Below the pieces are notes generated by a model. The model had not been told where the DNA came from, ran no database searches, and was given only the letters and a program-made list of their open reading frames with translations. 64,000 nt of DNA from Mycobacterium sp. SVM_VP21 (GTDB lineage: Bacteria > Actinomycetota > Actinomycetes > Mycobacteriales > Mycobacteriaceae), in NCBI GenBank assembly GCA_024758765.1, contig CP101406.1, positions 2,728,001 to 2,792,000 on the forward strand, written 5' to 3'. The position numbers were made by a program, and so were the translations under genes. Below are positions 39,843 to 48,989 of the stretch, in pieces; within the stretch, counting starts at the first letter, position 1, and each line of letters opens with the position of its first letter.

Positions 39843-40783
39843 CCTTCATCCCGAGCGGCCTGCGAGTTCCTGGGCTCAGTCAGCTGGATGCCTGGGCCAC
39901 CGACGCCGGGTTCGCGGCGGGCTGGATGTTGGTGCGCGCGATGCCGGAATTCGTTGCCCGCAACGCGTTCGACGCCGGTGCCCTGTTCGCCTCGCGTGGC
40001 GGCGGCCCCGAACAACTGCGCAAGAACCTGGCCCGCGTCATCGGGGTCGCGCCGCAGGAAGTGCCTGGGGAGCTGATGCGGGCCTCGCTGGCGTCCTATG
40101 CCCGGTACTGGCGGGAGGCGTTCCGGCTCCCCACCATGGACCATGCGGCACTGGCGGTGCAGCTGCACGAATCGGTGCGGGGCCGCGATAACGTCACTGC
40201 GGCCCTGGCGGCCGGCCGCGGGGCGGTGCTGGCGTTGCCGCACAGCGGCAACTGGGATATGGCTGGGGTATGGATGGCCCAGACCCACGGTGGGTTCACC
40301 ACCGTCGCCGAGCGCCTCAAACCCGAATCGCTCTACCGGCGGTTCCTGGCGTTCCGGGAGAGCCTGGGTTTCGAAGTGCTGCCATCGTCCGGTGGTGCCC
40401 GCCCGCCTTTCGAAATATTGACCGAGCGGCTGTCCGACAACGGGCTGGTATGTCTGATGGCCGACCGCGACCTGAGCCGCAACGGGGTGACGGTCGATTT
40501 CTTCGGCGAGCCCACCCGGCTGCCGGCTGGTCCGGCCAAGCTCGCGCTGGCGACCGGCGCGGCGTTGCTGCCTGCGTACTGCTGGTTCGACGGCGCGGGC
40601 TGGGGGGTCGACATCGGTGTCCCGCTGGACTGCAGCAGTGGTGATGTCGGCGCGATCACCCAGGCGCTGGCCGACAAGTTCGCCGCGGGCATCGCGGCCT
40701 ACCCGCAGGACTGGCACATGATGCAGCCGCAGTGGATCGCCGATCTTCCCGAATCGCGACGGGCGCGCTTGGGGGAGACCTGA
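39839..40783 (+). CDS. patA: Phosphatidylinositol mannoside acyltransferase
   Basis: 314-residue membrane-associated acyltransferase of the LpxL/HtrB type. It acylates the 6-position of the first mannose of PIM1/PIM2 using palmitoyl-CoA. The catalytic motif H-x4-D is visible in LPHSGNWDMAG, followed by VAERLKPESLYRRF and the acceptor-side CLMADRDLSRNGVTVDFFG. The GTG at 39839 overlaps the pgsA stop (GTGA). Its own stop shares one base with the pimA ATG. Confidence 0.92.
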   Translation: MTFIPSGLRVPGLSQLDAWATDAGFAAGWMLVRAMPEFVARNAFDAGALFASRGGGPEQLRKNLARVIGVAPQEVPGELMRASLASYARYWREAFRLPTMDHAALAVQLHESVRGRDNVTAALAAGRGAVLALPHSGNWDMAGVWMAQTHGGFTTVAERLKPESLYRRFLAFRESLGFEVLPSSGGARPPFEILTERLSDNGLVCLMADRDLSRNGVTVDFFGEPTRLPAGPAKLALATGAALLPAYCWFDGAGWGVDIGVPLDCSSGDVGAITQALADKFAAGIAAYPQDWHMMQPQWIADLPESRRARLGET

Positions 40784-41907
40784 TGCGGATCGGCATGGTC
40801 TGCCCCTACTCGTTCGATGTGCCCGGCGGGGTGCAGGCTCATGTGCTGCAGCTGGCGGAGGTGCTGCGCGCCCGCGGACATCACGTCAGCGTGCTGGCAC
40901 CGGCGTCGCCGGATGTCGCGCTGCCCGACTACGTGGTGTCGGCCGGTAAGGCCGTCGCGATCCCCTACAACGGCTCGGTGGCCCGACTGCAGTTCAGCCC
41001 GGCTGCACACCGCAAAGTCAAACGGTGGCTCATGCAGGGCGACTTTGATGTGCTGCACCTGCACGAGCCGAATGCACCCAGCCTGTCGATGATGGCGCTG
41101 AACATAGCCGAGGGCCCGATCGTGGCGACGTTTCACACCTCGACGACCAAATCGCTGACGTTGAGCGTGGTGCAGGGCCTGCTGCGGCCGATGCACGAGA
41201 AGATCATCGGCCGCATCGCGGTCTCGGATCTGGCCCGGCGCTGGCAGATGGAGGCCCTGGGCTCGGATGCGGTGGAGATCCCCAACGGGGTCGACGTGGC
41301 AGCGTTCGCCACGGCGCAACCCCTGCCGGGTTATCCGCGAGCGGGCCGGACGGTGCTGTTTCTCGGCCGCTACGACGAGCCCCGCAAGGGGATGGCGGTG
41401 CTACTGGGGGCACTGCCGGCGCTGGTCGAGCGGCACAACGACGTGCAGGTGCTGATCGTCGGTCGAGGCGATGAGGACGAATTGCGCCGCAGCGCAGGAA
41501 AATTGGCGAGCCACCTGCGCTTCTTGGGGCAGGTGGACGACGCCGAGAAGGCGTCGGCGCTGCGCAGCGCCGACGTGTACTGTGCCCCCAACACCGGCGG
41601 GGAGAGCTTCGGGATCGTGTTGACCGAGGCGATGGCCGCCGGAACCGCGGTGGTCGCCAGCGATCTGGATGCTTTCCGCCGGGTGCTGGGCGATGGGGAA
41701 GCAGGCCGGCTGGTTCCGATCGACGACCCCGCGGCGTTGGCCGCCGCCCTGATCGAGCTACTCGACGATGATGCGCTGCGGGCGTCGTACGTAGTGGCCG
41801 GTGCCGAGGCGGTGCGTCGCTTCGACTGGCCGGTGGTCGCCGACCAGATCATCCGGGTCTACGAGACGGTTGCCGGGGTCGGCAGCAAGGTGACGGTGGG
41901 CGACTGA
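40783..41907 (+). CDS. pimA: Phosphatidylinositol mannosyltransferase
   Basis: 374-residue GT4 glycosyltransferase that transfers the first mannose from GDP-mannose to the 2-position of phosphatidylinositol on the cytosolic face of the membrane. The N-terminal Rossmann domain has the glycine motif YSFDVPGGVQAHVLQLAE. The amphipathic basic patch for lipid binding lies near HRKVKRW. The C-terminal nucleotide site has GRYDEPRKGM and the E-x7-E motif GGESFGIVLTEAMA. The ATG at 40783 overlaps the patA stop by one base (TGATG). Confidence 0.95.
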   Translation: MRIGMVCPYSFDVPGGVQAHVLQLAEVLRARGHHVSVLAPASPDVALPDYVVSAGKAVAIPYNGSVARLQFSPAAHRKVKRWLMQGDFDVLHLHEPNAPSLSMMALNIAEGPIVATFHTSTTKSLTLSVVQGLLRPMHEKIIGRIAVSDLARRWQMEALGSDAVEIPNGVDVAAFATAQPLPGYPRAGRTVLFLGRYDEPRKGMAVLLGALPALVERHNDVQVLIVGRGDEDELRRSAGKLASHLRFLGQVDDAEKASALRSADVYCAPNTGGESFGIVLTEAMAAGTAVVASDLDAFRRVLGDGEAGRLVPIDDPAALAAALIELLDDDALRASYVVAGAEAVRRFDWPVVADQIIRVYETVAGVGSKVTVGD

Positions 41908-42956
41908 TGGAGCTGACCATAGTGGCGACCGTACTGGTGCTGGTCGCGGTGGCGGTACTGGCCGCCGCGGTGGCCTGGGCATACCAGACCGCAAACCGGC
42001 TCAACCGGCTGCATGTGCGCTGCGACCTGTCCTGGCAGGCGCTGGACGGGGCGCTGGCGCGCCGCGCGGTGGTGGCGCGGGCCGTCGCGATCGACGCCTA
42101 CGGGGACCAGGTGGCCGGTCGACGACTGGCTGCCCTGGCCGATGTCGCCGAGCGGGCGCCGCGCCACGCACGGGAGGCCGCCGAGAACGCGCTGTCGGCC
42201 GAGCTGGCGATGGTGGATGCCCAGTCGCTGCCGCATGTGATGGTTGCTGAGTTGGCAGACGCCGAAGCCCGAGTGTTGTTGGCCCGCCGGTTCCACAACG
42301 ACGCGGTTCGTGACACAGTGGCGCTGCGTGAACGGCCGTTGGTCCGAGTTCTGCACCTGGGTGGAACAGCTCCGATGCCAACGTATTTCGAGATTGTGGA
42401 GCGGGCAGGCATGGTCGCCCACGGCGGTCGCAGCGTGCTGGACCCGCGCGTCTCGGCGCGGGTGGTGCTGCTCGACGAGGGCGGATCGGTGCTGTTGCTG
42501 TGCGGTCACGATCCGGCTTTGCCCGATGATGCGGACAACCCGGCACCACGGTGGTGGTTCACCGTCGGCGGGCAGGTGTTGCCCGACGAGCCGCTCGCCG
42601 AGGCGGCGGCCCGCGAACTGGCCGAGGAGACCGGTCTGCGGGTCGAACCCGGTGCGCTGGTCGGACCGATCTGGCGTCGCGATGCGGTGTTCGAGTTCAA
42701 CGGTGAGCGCCTCGACAGCCAGGAGTTCTTCTTCGCCTACCGCACTGCGCGGTTCGAGCCATCCGCGGCCGGTCGGACCGGGCTGGAGCAGCGCTACCTG
42801 CACGGCCATCGCTGGTGCGATGCCGCAGGGATCGCGGCGCTGGCCGCCGGCGGCCAGAAGGTCTACCCGCTACAACTGGGCGATCGTCTGGCCGAGGCGG
42901 CTCGCTCGGCCGACGGCGGCGCCGGAGCTGATGGGAGCCTTCGCCGGATTTCCTGA
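41907..42956 (+). CDS. Membrane-anchored Nudix hydrolase (Rv2609c-like)
   Basis: 349 residues. An N-terminal membrane helix (IVATVLVLVAVAVLAAAVAWAY) is followed by a helical LemA-like region (about 35-150), then a Nudix domain (about 180-320) with the complete box GGQVLPDEPLAEAAARELAEETGL. It probably hydrolyses a nucleoside diphosphate-X substrate at the membrane, perhaps related to the GDP-mannose or CDP-lipid chemistry of the operon; the substrate is unknown. The ATG overlaps the pimA stop (TGATG). It is the last gene of the thrS operon. Confidence 0.88.
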   Translation: MELTIVATVLVLVAVAVLAAAVAWAYQTANRLNRLHVRCDLSWQALDGALARRAVVARAVAIDAYGDQVAGRRLAALADVAERAPRHAREAAENALSAELAMVDAQSLPHVMVAELADAEARVLLARRFHNDAVRDTVALRERPLVRVLHLGGTAPMPTYFEIVERAGMVAHGGRSVLDPRVSARVVLLDEGGSVLLLCGHDPALPDDADNPAPRWWFTVGGQVLPDEPLAEAAARELAEETGLRVEPGALVGPIWRRDAVFEFNGERLDSQEFFFAYRTARFEPSAAGRTGLEQRYLHGHRWCDAAGIAALAAGGQKVYPLQLGDRLAEAARSADGGAGADGSLRRIS

Positions 42957-43017
42957 CTTGCGCGGCTTAGGCTGAACCCGCCTCGGGCGAATCATCCTCG
43001 CTACCCAGGGAGCCGCC

Positions 43018-44031
43018 ATGCCAACACATCGCGCTGTTCACGTGGCCGCTGTCGATGCGCCGCTGACTCTGGTCGATGTCGACACCTCGCAGCCGGGCCC
43101 CGGCCAGGTTCGTATCGCCGTCGCCGCCTGCGGTGTCTGCGGCACCGACCACGCCTTCGTCAGCGGTGGCTTTCCCGCCATGACCTGGCCGCTGACCCTG
43201 GGCCACGAGATCGCCGGCACGATCGTCGAACTAGGGTCCGGCGTGACGGATTGGCAGCTCGGTGAGCGAGTCGCGGTCGGTTGGTTCGGAGGACACTGCA
43301 ACCACTGCATTCCTTGCCGCAAAGGCGATTTCATTCACTGCACCAACGGTCAGGTGCCCAGCTGGCACTACCCGGGCGGCTACGCCGAATCGGTGACGGT
43401 TCCGGCCAACGCGTTGGCCCGAATCCCCGACGAGCTGTCCTTCGTCGAAGCCGCGCCCATGGGCTGCGCCGGAGTCACCACCTACCACGCGCTGCGGTCT
43501 ACCCGGGCGCGACCGGGGGACCGGGTCGCGGTGCTCGGCCTGGGTGGTTTGGGGCACCTGGGCGTGCAGTTCGCCCGGGCGATGGGCTTCGAGACGATTG
43601 CGGTCGCGCGTGGAGCGGCCAAGGAGGCCGACGCGCTCGCGCTCGGTGCCCACCATTACATCGACTCGACCGCCGGCGACGTCGCTTCGGCGATGGCCGC
43701 GCTGGGCGGTGCGACGGTGGTGCTGGCCACTGCGGCCAATTCGCGAGCGATGGCCGACACCCTCGGTGGGCTGGCGCCGCGCGGGGAACTCGTGATCATC
43801 GGGGTCACGGGCGATCCGCTACCGATCGCTCCCGTACAGCTGATCACCCCCGGGCTCAGCGTCACCGGTCACCCGTCGGGCACCGCTCGCGATGTCGAGG
43901 AGACCATGGCCTTCGCGGTGTTGTCCGGGGTGCGGGCCCGCGTCGAGGAGCGTCCGCTGGCCCAGGCCGCCGAGGCCTACGCCGCCATGGCAGAAGGGCG
44001 GGCGCGCTACCGCATGGTCTTGACCACGTGA
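43018..44031 (+). CDS. Zinc-dependent alcohol dehydrogenase
   Basis: 337-residue medium-chain dehydrogenase. Catalytic zinc ligands are Cys in GVCGTDHAF and His/Glu in LGHEIAGTI. The structural zinc lobe is complete (CNHCIPCRKGDFIHC). The NAD(P) Rossmann motif is VLGLGGLGHLG, with a basic residue soon after (VARGAAKE), which favours NADP. The ATG at 43018 lies 61 bases after the Nudix gene with AGGGAG upstream. It may have its own promoter. The substrate alcohol is not predictable. Confidence 0.88.
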   Translation: MPTHRAVHVAAVDAPLTLVDVDTSQPGPGQVRIAVAACGVCGTDHAFVSGGFPAMTWPLTLGHEIAGTIVELGSGVTDWQLGERVAVGWFGGHCNHCIPCRKGDFIHCTNGQVPSWHYPGGYAESVTVPANALARIPDELSFVEAAPMGCAGVTTYHALRSTRARPGDRVAVLGLGGLGHLGVQFARAMGFETIAVARGAAKEADALALGAHHYIDSTAGDVASAMAALGGATVVLATAANSRAMADTLGGLAPRGELVIIGVTGDPLPIAPVQLITPGLSVTGHPSGTARDVEETMAFAVLSGVRARVEERPLAQAAEAYAAMAEGRARYRMVLTT

Positions 44032-44093
44032 CCGACCGCCGGGTTGATGCGGCCGGCAGCGTCGCGTTGTAGTCCCAGCGGGTCGGCGGTTTC

Positions 44094-44489
44094 ATGCCCG
44101 GCGGCATCCAGTCGATGAGCATGCGGCCGCCCGGGTGCGCGCTCCGTGTCGGCATGACGCCCAACGCTTCCCGAACATCGGTGATCGGCTGGTACGGCAA
44201 GCACCCTGACGAGGGCAATGTCGCCGCGTTGATCGCGCGGTCGGCGATGCTGGGCGAGTTGCTGGCCGGGCTCTACGAGCTGGGATTCCGCCAGGCCGCC
44301 CCGCAGCTGCGGCCCGGTCTGCACTCGCGCGACGCGGCCCGGTTCGTGCTCTCGACTGCCCTCGGACTGTTGCTGGGACTTAGCCCCGGTGTCCAGGACG
44401 CCGACCAGGTCCGCCGCTATGTCGGAGTGTTCGTATTGCCCGCGCTGCTCATCGATCCGCCGCCGGCGGGGCCGGTGTTCACGGTGTAG
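44094..44489 (+). CDS. Hypothetical protein
   Basis: 131 residues if started at the ATG at 44094; later ATGs at 44115 and 44121 are equally possible. The core (TSVIGWYGKHPDEGNVAALIARSAMLGELLAGLYELGF and SRDAARFVLSTALGLLLGLSPGVQDADQVRRYVGVFVLPALLI) has a coding-like composition and a helical, partly hydrophobic character. I do not recognise the family, and the first 20 residues look atypical, so the true start is uncertain or the gene may be eroded. It lies between the dehydrogenase and pdxS. Confidence 0.45.
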   Translation: MPGGIQSMSMRPPGCALRVGMTPNASRTSVIGWYGKHPDEGNVAALIARSAMLGELLAGLYELGFRQAAPQLRPGLHSRDAARFVLSTALGLLLGLSPGVQDADQVRRYVGVFVLPALLIDPPPAGPVFTV

Positions 44490-44567
44490 CGGCAATGAGC
44501 GGGAAAACAGCTGGCGTCGGCCCACTACACTGAGCGGGTATTACAGGCCAGCAAGGAGAAGCATTCA

Positions 44568-45485
44568 GTGGACAGCGCGGCGCAGAACGGTTCGGCACCC
44601 GACGGACAAACGGGTACTGCGCGAGTAAAGCGCGGCATGGCCGAGATGCTCAAGGGCGGCGTCATCATGGACGTCGTCACCCCGGACCAGGCCCGCATCG
44701 CTGAGGCCGCCGGCGCCGTCGCGGTCATGGCGCTGGAGCGGGTGCCCGCCGATATTCGTGCCCAGGGCGGGGTTTCGCGGATGAGCGACCCGGACATGAT
44801 CGAGGGCATCATTGCCGCGGTCACCATCCCGGTGATGGCCAAAGTGCGAATCGGGCACTTCGTCGAGGCGCAGATCCTGCAGAGCCTCGGGGTGGACTAC
44901 ATCGACGAGTCCGAGGTGCTGACCCCGGCCGACTACACCCACCACATCGACAAGTGGCAATACACCGTGCCCTTCGTGTGCGGGGCGACCAACCTGGGCG
45001 AGGCGCTGCGCCGGATCACCGAGGGTGCGGCCATGATTCGCTCCAAGGGCGAGGCCGGCACTGGTGACGTCTCCAACGCCACCACCCACATGCGGTCCAT
45101 CGGCGGCGAGATTCGCCGGCTCACGTCGCTCTCCGAAGACGAATTGTTTGTTGCCGCAAAGGAACTGCAGGCGCCTTACGAACTGGTCGCAGAGGTGGCC
45201 AGGGCCGGGAAGCTGCCGGTGACGCTGTTCACCGCGGGCGGCATCGCCACCCCGGCGGATGCCGCGATGATGATGCAGCTCGGCGCGGAGGGTGTGTTCG
45301 TCGGTTCCGGCATCTTCAAGTCCGGTGACCCCGCCGCGCGTGCCGCGGCCATCGTCAAGGCCACCACCTTCTACGAGGACCCCGACGTGTTGGCCCGGGT
45401 ATCGCGCGGGCTGGGCGAAGCGATGGTCGGCATCAATGTGGAGGACATCGCGCAACCGCACCGGCTTGCCGAACGCGGTTGGTAG
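44568..45485 (+). CDS. pdxS: Pyridoxal 5-phosphate synthase, PdxS subunit
   Basis: 305-residue TIM-barrel subunit that builds PLP from ribose 5-phosphate, glyceraldehyde 3-phosphate and ammonia supplied by PdxT. Catalytic Lys is in [11 protein letters not shown], and the second in [12 protein letters not shown] context. The phosphate site is [14 protein letters not shown]. The GTG at 44568 has AAGGAG upstream. In M. tuberculosis pdxS, tesB2 and pdxT are adjacent; here a secreted-protein gene and a vapBC pair separate pdxS from tesB-pdxT. Confidence 0.95.
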   Translation: MDSAAQNGSAPDGQTGTARVKRGMAEMLKGGVIMDVVTPDQARIAEAAGAVAVMALERVPADIRAQGGVSRMSDPDMIEGIIAAVTIPVMAKVRIGHFVEAQILQSLGVDYIDESEVLTPADYTHHIDKWQYTVPFVCGATNLGEALRRITEGAAMIRSKGEAGTGDVSNATTHMRSIGGEIRRLTSLSEDELFVAAKELQAPYELVAEVARAGKLPVTLFTAGGIATPADAAMMMQLGAEGVFVGSGIFKSGDPAARAAAIVKATTFYEDPDVLARVSRGLGEAMVGINVEDIAQPHRLAERGW

Positions 45486-45557
45486 ACGCCGCTCGGAGCT
45501 CCGTTGTTGGTGGTGCTTGGCCACCTAAGGGCGGCGGCCCATACAGCTTTTTGGAGT

Positions 45558-46439
45558 ATGGTAGGCCGCGCTCGCGCCCCCGCGCGGCCCGATGAAAAGT
45601 GGGAAAGACTGTTGCCTGCACGCGGCGTTCACAAATTGGTTGTCGAGGCGATCATGGCAGCTGGAGCCGCGGTGGCGCTCGGAGCAGGTATTGCCGAAGC
45701 CGATGACGGCGCCGAAGAGATCAACGGCTGGACGGTGACACCTGCCGGGGGCACCCTCAGTGGCCTCGTGACGACCCCGGTCACGCTGTCGGACCCGAGC
45801 GATTCGCTGGGGCTGGTCACAGGCCCGATAGTCGGCGGCTGGGCTGATGTCTCGGCTAGCCCGCTGAGCAGCGTCGGCTCGAACAACCAATTCGTCACGC
45901 CGTTTTCCACGCTGGGCCAACCGGACAACGTCTTCATCAACAATGCGTGGTTTCCCGGGCGCAACGGCACAGAAGCGGTCGACCTGTTCCAGTACAGCAA
46001 GTTTGATGACTGGCTCGGCGTCGACGCGTCCAGTAGCGGCTCGGCGGCTGCTACCGGTGCCGCCTCACCCAATGACTTGCTGGTGACCGCCATCGCGAAC
46101 TTCACTGATGCGAACAAAATACTGAACGCGGCCACTGGGGCTGACGTTACCCAGCCGGTGAGTTTCAACACCGATGCAGTGCAGTTTCTTGGTCAGCTGC
46201 AAACCGCCGAAGGCACCATCACCACTCACACCGGTTCGCTGACCAGCCTGGTCGACCAGCTGTTCCTCGTCCCGCTCGACCAAGGCTGGGTCGATACCAG
46301 CGACGCTGCGCTGCAAGGTGCCCAAGAGCTGTCGACGGGCGCGAGTGGGCTCGATATCGGGCTGGAAGTGCCAAGCCTGCAGTTGATGGGCGACTTCTTC
46401 GCATCCCTACCCATCATCGGTGCTGCCGACTTCTTCTAA
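45558..46439 (+). CDS. Secreted mycobacterial protein of unknown function
   Basis: 293 residues. A long N-terminal charged segment precedes a hydrophobic core (LVVEAIMAAGAAVALGAGIAEADDG) that looks like a Sec signal with cleavage near AEA-DD. The mature region is acidic, Ser/Thr/Gly-rich and without Cys, containing NNQFVTPFSTLGQPDNVFINNAWFPG and repeated LQ-x-x-hydrophobic helices. No family recognised; it resembles the low-complexity secreted proteins often found near PE/PPE genes. The ATG at 45558 has TTGGAG immediately upstream. The gene separates pdxS from tesB-pdxT. Confidence 0.6.
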   Translation: MVGRARAPARPDEKWERLLPARGVHKLVVEAIMAAGAAVALGAGIAEADDGAEEINGWTVTPAGGTLSGLVTTPVTLSDPSDSLGLVTGPIVGGWADVSASPLSSVGSNNQFVTPFSTLGQPDNVFINNAWFPGRNGTEAVDLFQYSKFDDWLGVDASSSGSAAATGAASPNDLLVTAIANFTDANKILNAATGADVTQPVSFNTDAVQFLGQLQTAEGTITTHTGSLTSLVDQLFLVPLDQGWVDTSDAALQGAQELSTGASGLDIGLEVPSLQLMGDFFASLPIIGAADFF

Positions 46440-46499
46440 CCGCTGAACTGCTGCCGGACCTGTTCTGAGCACACCGCGTGTCGGGCACGGCCACAGTCG

Positions 46500-46650
46500 T
46501 GACTTCTCATGCTCCGTCGGCGCATTGCTGCTTGGCCCAGCGCCGGCTGCCGTTGCCGATACCGGCGCGGTGCCGACCCCGGATCAGGCCGCAGACATAT
46601 TGAATCGTGTGAACTGGATTCAGTGGACAAGTCGGCTGTGGTCACGCTCA
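46500..46650 (+). pseudogene. Possible remnant of a secreted protein gene
   Basis: In the frame of an ATG at 46525, the translation reads like a signal-peptide end (ALLLGPAPAAVADTG) followed by VPTPDQAADILNRVNWIQ, which resembles the start of small secreted mycobacterial proteins. It then loses coding character and runs into the end of vapC on the other strand. No ribosome site and no intact length. Probably a fragment left by the rearrangement that placed vapBC here; chance coding is possible. Confidence 0.3.
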
Positions 46651-47052
46651 GTTCGGGTGCTCGACGGGATCGGTAATCTGAAGACCCAGGTGCGCAGCGC
46701 TCTTTTTCATGGTGGTGTCGTGCGTCGCCACGGTGACAACCTCGCCGATCAGTAGCGCGGTCGCCAGGTGCAGGGCGTCGAGGGTCCTGATGTGGCGTTC
46801 GATCGACTCGGCGACGTTGTGTGTCTCCCGGGTGATGTCCAGCATCCCGACGCGGTCCAGCAGCGGTGCCGCGTCGGAGAGCGGACGGTCGTCGCGGCGC
46901 AGCACGCGAACCACCTCGGTGCGAAGGAGTCTGGAGGAGAGGAACGTCGTCGCCGGAGTCTGCATCCAGGATTGGAGGTGCTCGCGTTCGGGAACGTCGA
47001 GGATGGTCCGCAGCGCCACCGAGGTGTCCAAGTAGACCAGGGTCGGTGCCAC
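46648..47052 (-). CDS. vapC: VapC-type PIN-domain toxin ribonuclease
   Basis: 134 residues with the PIN-domain acidic constellation: first Asp in VYLDTSVALR, Glu in RTEVVRVL, Asp in RTLDALHLATALL, and the last acid in TVATHDTTM. VapC toxins cut specific tRNAs or rRNA and are blocked by VapB. The GTG at 47052 lies three bases after the vapB stop, so the pair forms one operon read leftward. In M. tuberculosis a vapBC pair (vapBC41) lies in the same neighbourhood. It may be the orthologue shifted in position. Confidence 0.88.
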   Translation of the reverse strand: MAPTLVYLDTSVALRTILDVPEREHLQSWMQTPATTFLSSRLLRTEVVRVLRRDDRPLSDAAPLLDRVGMLDITRETHNVAESIERHIRTLDALHLATALLIGEVVTVATHDTTMKKSAAHLGLQITDPVEHPN

Positions 47053-47055
47053 GAT

Positions 47056-47334
47056 TCAGTAGTCCCCACGCATCTCATCCAGCAGGGCGTCGACCTGACC
47101 GTCGGTGTAGGACGGCCCGCCCGGGCTGCTCGGCCAGGGCGCGGGCTTAGTGGCGGGTGGGGTGTAGCGACCCTCGCGCTCCAGTCGCGCCAACGTGGAA
47201 TCCTGAGCGCGGACAGCGCTCACCCGCCAGCGCGGCCTACCCCGCTCGGTCACCACGAGGTCATCCGCCTCTGTGACTTGATTGAGCACCGCAGCGGTCC
47301 GCTGATTGAGCTCTCGTTTGGTAACTGTCGGCAC
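47056..47334 (-). CDS. vapB: VapB-type antitoxin (Phd/YefM-like)
   Basis: 92 residues. The N-terminal Phd/YefM fold (TVTKRELNQRTAAVLNQVTEADDLVVTERGRPRWRVSAV) binds operator DNA. The C-terminal 40 residues are Pro-rich then acidic (TDGQVDALLDEMRGDY) and should wrap the toxin. The ATG at 47334 is the first gene of the operon. A short palindromic promoter region lies between it and the divergent tesB gene but I could not define the operator. Confidence 0.85.
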   Translation of the reverse strand: MPTVTKRELNQRTAAVLNQVTEADDLVVTERGRPRWRVSAVRAQDSTLARLEREGRYTPPATKPAPWPSSPGGPSYTDGQVDALLDEMRGDY

Positions 47335-47474
47335 GCACCTAGTGTAGTACCTTTGTCAGACATCGCCATCGATATTCTGGTTGAATGCTTGGCACCTCTT
47401 CCTTAGCGCCGCTTGCTGAACGCGGCTGGTGACAACGGCGATGAGCGCTTGCGCGACGAGCAGACGGTCTTAGT

Positions 47475-48320
47475 GTGGCGATCGAAGAGATCCTCGATCT
47501 CGAACAACTCGAGGTCAACATCTATCGCGGGAGTGTGTTCAGCCCGCTCTCTGCGGACAACCAGCGCACCTTCGGCGGGCACGTCGCCGGTCAAGCCCTG
47601 GTGTCGGCGGTGCGCACCGTGGACCCGCGCTACCGGGTCCACTCGCTGCACGGATATTTTCTGCGTCCCGGAGATGCCAAGGCGCCCACGGTGTTCACCG
47701 TGGAGCGGGTCCGCGACGGTGGTTCGTTCTGCACCCGGCGCGTCAACGCCATCCAGCACGGCGAAACCATTTTCAACATGTCGGCGTCGTTCCAGACCGA
47801 ACAGCAGGGCATTGAGCACCAAGATGTGATGCCCGAGCCACCCGACCCGAAAGATCTGCCCGACATCGCCGCGATGAAGGCCTTCGACGACGAAGGCTTC
47901 AAGGCGTTCGCCGAGTGGGATTTGCGCCGGGTACCGCGTGAGCAGCTGCCGCACATGCCGGGCAAGGTTGCCGAGCAGCAGGTCTGGTTCCGTCATCGCG
48001 ACCGGCTGCCCGACGATCCGGTGCTGCACATCTGTGCGCTGGCCTACATGAGCGACCTGACCCTGCTGGGCACCTCCTGGGCGATCCATCCTGGTGAGCG
48101 GGACCACTTGCAGGTGGCGTCGCTGGATCATGCGATGTGGTTCATGCGCCCGTTTCGGGCCGACGAATGGCTGCTCTATGACCAGTCGTCGCCGTCGGCG
48201 GGCGCCGGTCGGGCGCTGACCCAGGGCAAGATCTACAACCGATCCGGGGACATGGTGGCGGCTGTCATGCAGGAGGGGCTGACCCGCTATCCGTCGGGCT
48301 ACCGGCCGACCGGCCAGTGA
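47475..48320 (+). CDS. tesB: Acyl-CoA thioesterase II
   Basis: 281-residue double-hotdog thioesterase that hydrolyses medium- to long-chain acyl-CoA. The N-terminal domain has [16 protein letters not shown] and the Asp site region [12 protein letters not shown]. The C-terminal domain contains the catalytic Asp of [12 protein letters not shown], then Ser/Gln in [19 protein letters not shown]. The GTG at 47475 is used. Its stop overlaps the GTG of pdxT, as in the M. tuberculosis tesB2-pdxT arrangement. Confidence 0.93.
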   Translation: MAIEEILDLEQLEVNIYRGSVFSPLSADNQRTFGGHVAGQALVSAVRTVDPRYRVHSLHGYFLRPGDAKAPTVFTVERVRDGGSFCTRRVNAIQHGETIFNMSASFQTEQQGIEHQDVMPEPPDPKDLPDIAAMKAFDDEGFKAFAEWDLRRVPREQLPHMPGKVAEQQVWFRHRDRLPDDPVLHICALAYMSDLTLLGTSWAIHPGERDHLQVASLDHAMWFMRPFRADEWLLYDQSSPSAGAGRALTQGKIYNRSGDMVAAVMQEGLTRYPSGYRPTGQ

Positions 48321-48913
48321 GCGGCGCGCACATCGGCGTCCTCGCCTTGCAGGGCGATGTCCGTGAACACCTTGCCGCCCTGAGTGCTGTCGGTGCCGAT
48401 CCGGTGCCGGTACGCCGCCGCTCCGAGCTGGATGCGGTCGACGCGCTGCTGATTCCCGGCGGCGAGTCGACCACGATCAGTCATCTGCTGCGCGAGCTGG
48501 AGCTGGCGGATCCGCTGCGGGCGCGGCTGGTCGAGGGGATGCCGGCGTACGGATCGTGTGCGGGAATGATTCTGCTGGCCAGCGAGATCCTCGACGCCGG
48601 CGCGCAGGGGCGTGCCGCAATTCCGTTGTCCGGCATAGATATGACCGTGCGGCGCAACGCTTTCGGCCGTCAGGTCGACTCTTTCGAGGATGACATCGAT
48701 TTCGACGGTTTGGACGAACCGGTACACGCGGTGTTCATCCGTGCACCCTGGGTCGAGCGGATCGGCCCGGGCGTTCAGGTTCTGGCCCAAGCGGCGGCTC
48801 ATCCCGTTGCGGTGCGGCAAGGTCGCGTGCTGGCCACCTCGTTTCACCCGGAGGTGACCGGCGACCGCCGTATTCACCGGCTCTTCGTCGACATCGCCGC
48901 GGGGCGGGCCTGA
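48317..48913 (+). CDS. pdxT: Pyridoxal 5-phosphate synthase, glutaminase subunit
   Basis: 198-residue class I glutamine amidotransferase that supplies ammonia to PdxS. The oxyanion motif is [13 protein letters not shown], the nucleophile Cys is in YGSCAGMIL, and the His-Glu pair is in [10 protein letters not shown]. The GTG at 48317 overlaps the tesB stop (GTGA). Its partner gene pdxS lies 2.8 kb upstream. Confidence 0.95.
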   Translation: MSGAHIGVLALQGDVREHLAALSAVGADPVPVRRRSELDAVDALLIPGGESTTISHLLRELELADPLRARLVEGMPAYGSCAGMILLASEILDAGAQGRAAIPLSGIDMTVRRNAFGRQVDSFEDDIDFDGLDEPVHAVFIRAPWVERIGPGVQVLAQAAAHPVAVRQGRVLATSFHPEVTGDRRIHRLFVDIAAGRA

Positions 48914-48989
48914 CCGTCGCGCCTGTCGCTGGCCGCCAGTTGGGTGACCGGGACCACCGTCGCCGGGATCGGCCAGGCATGATGTCCGC

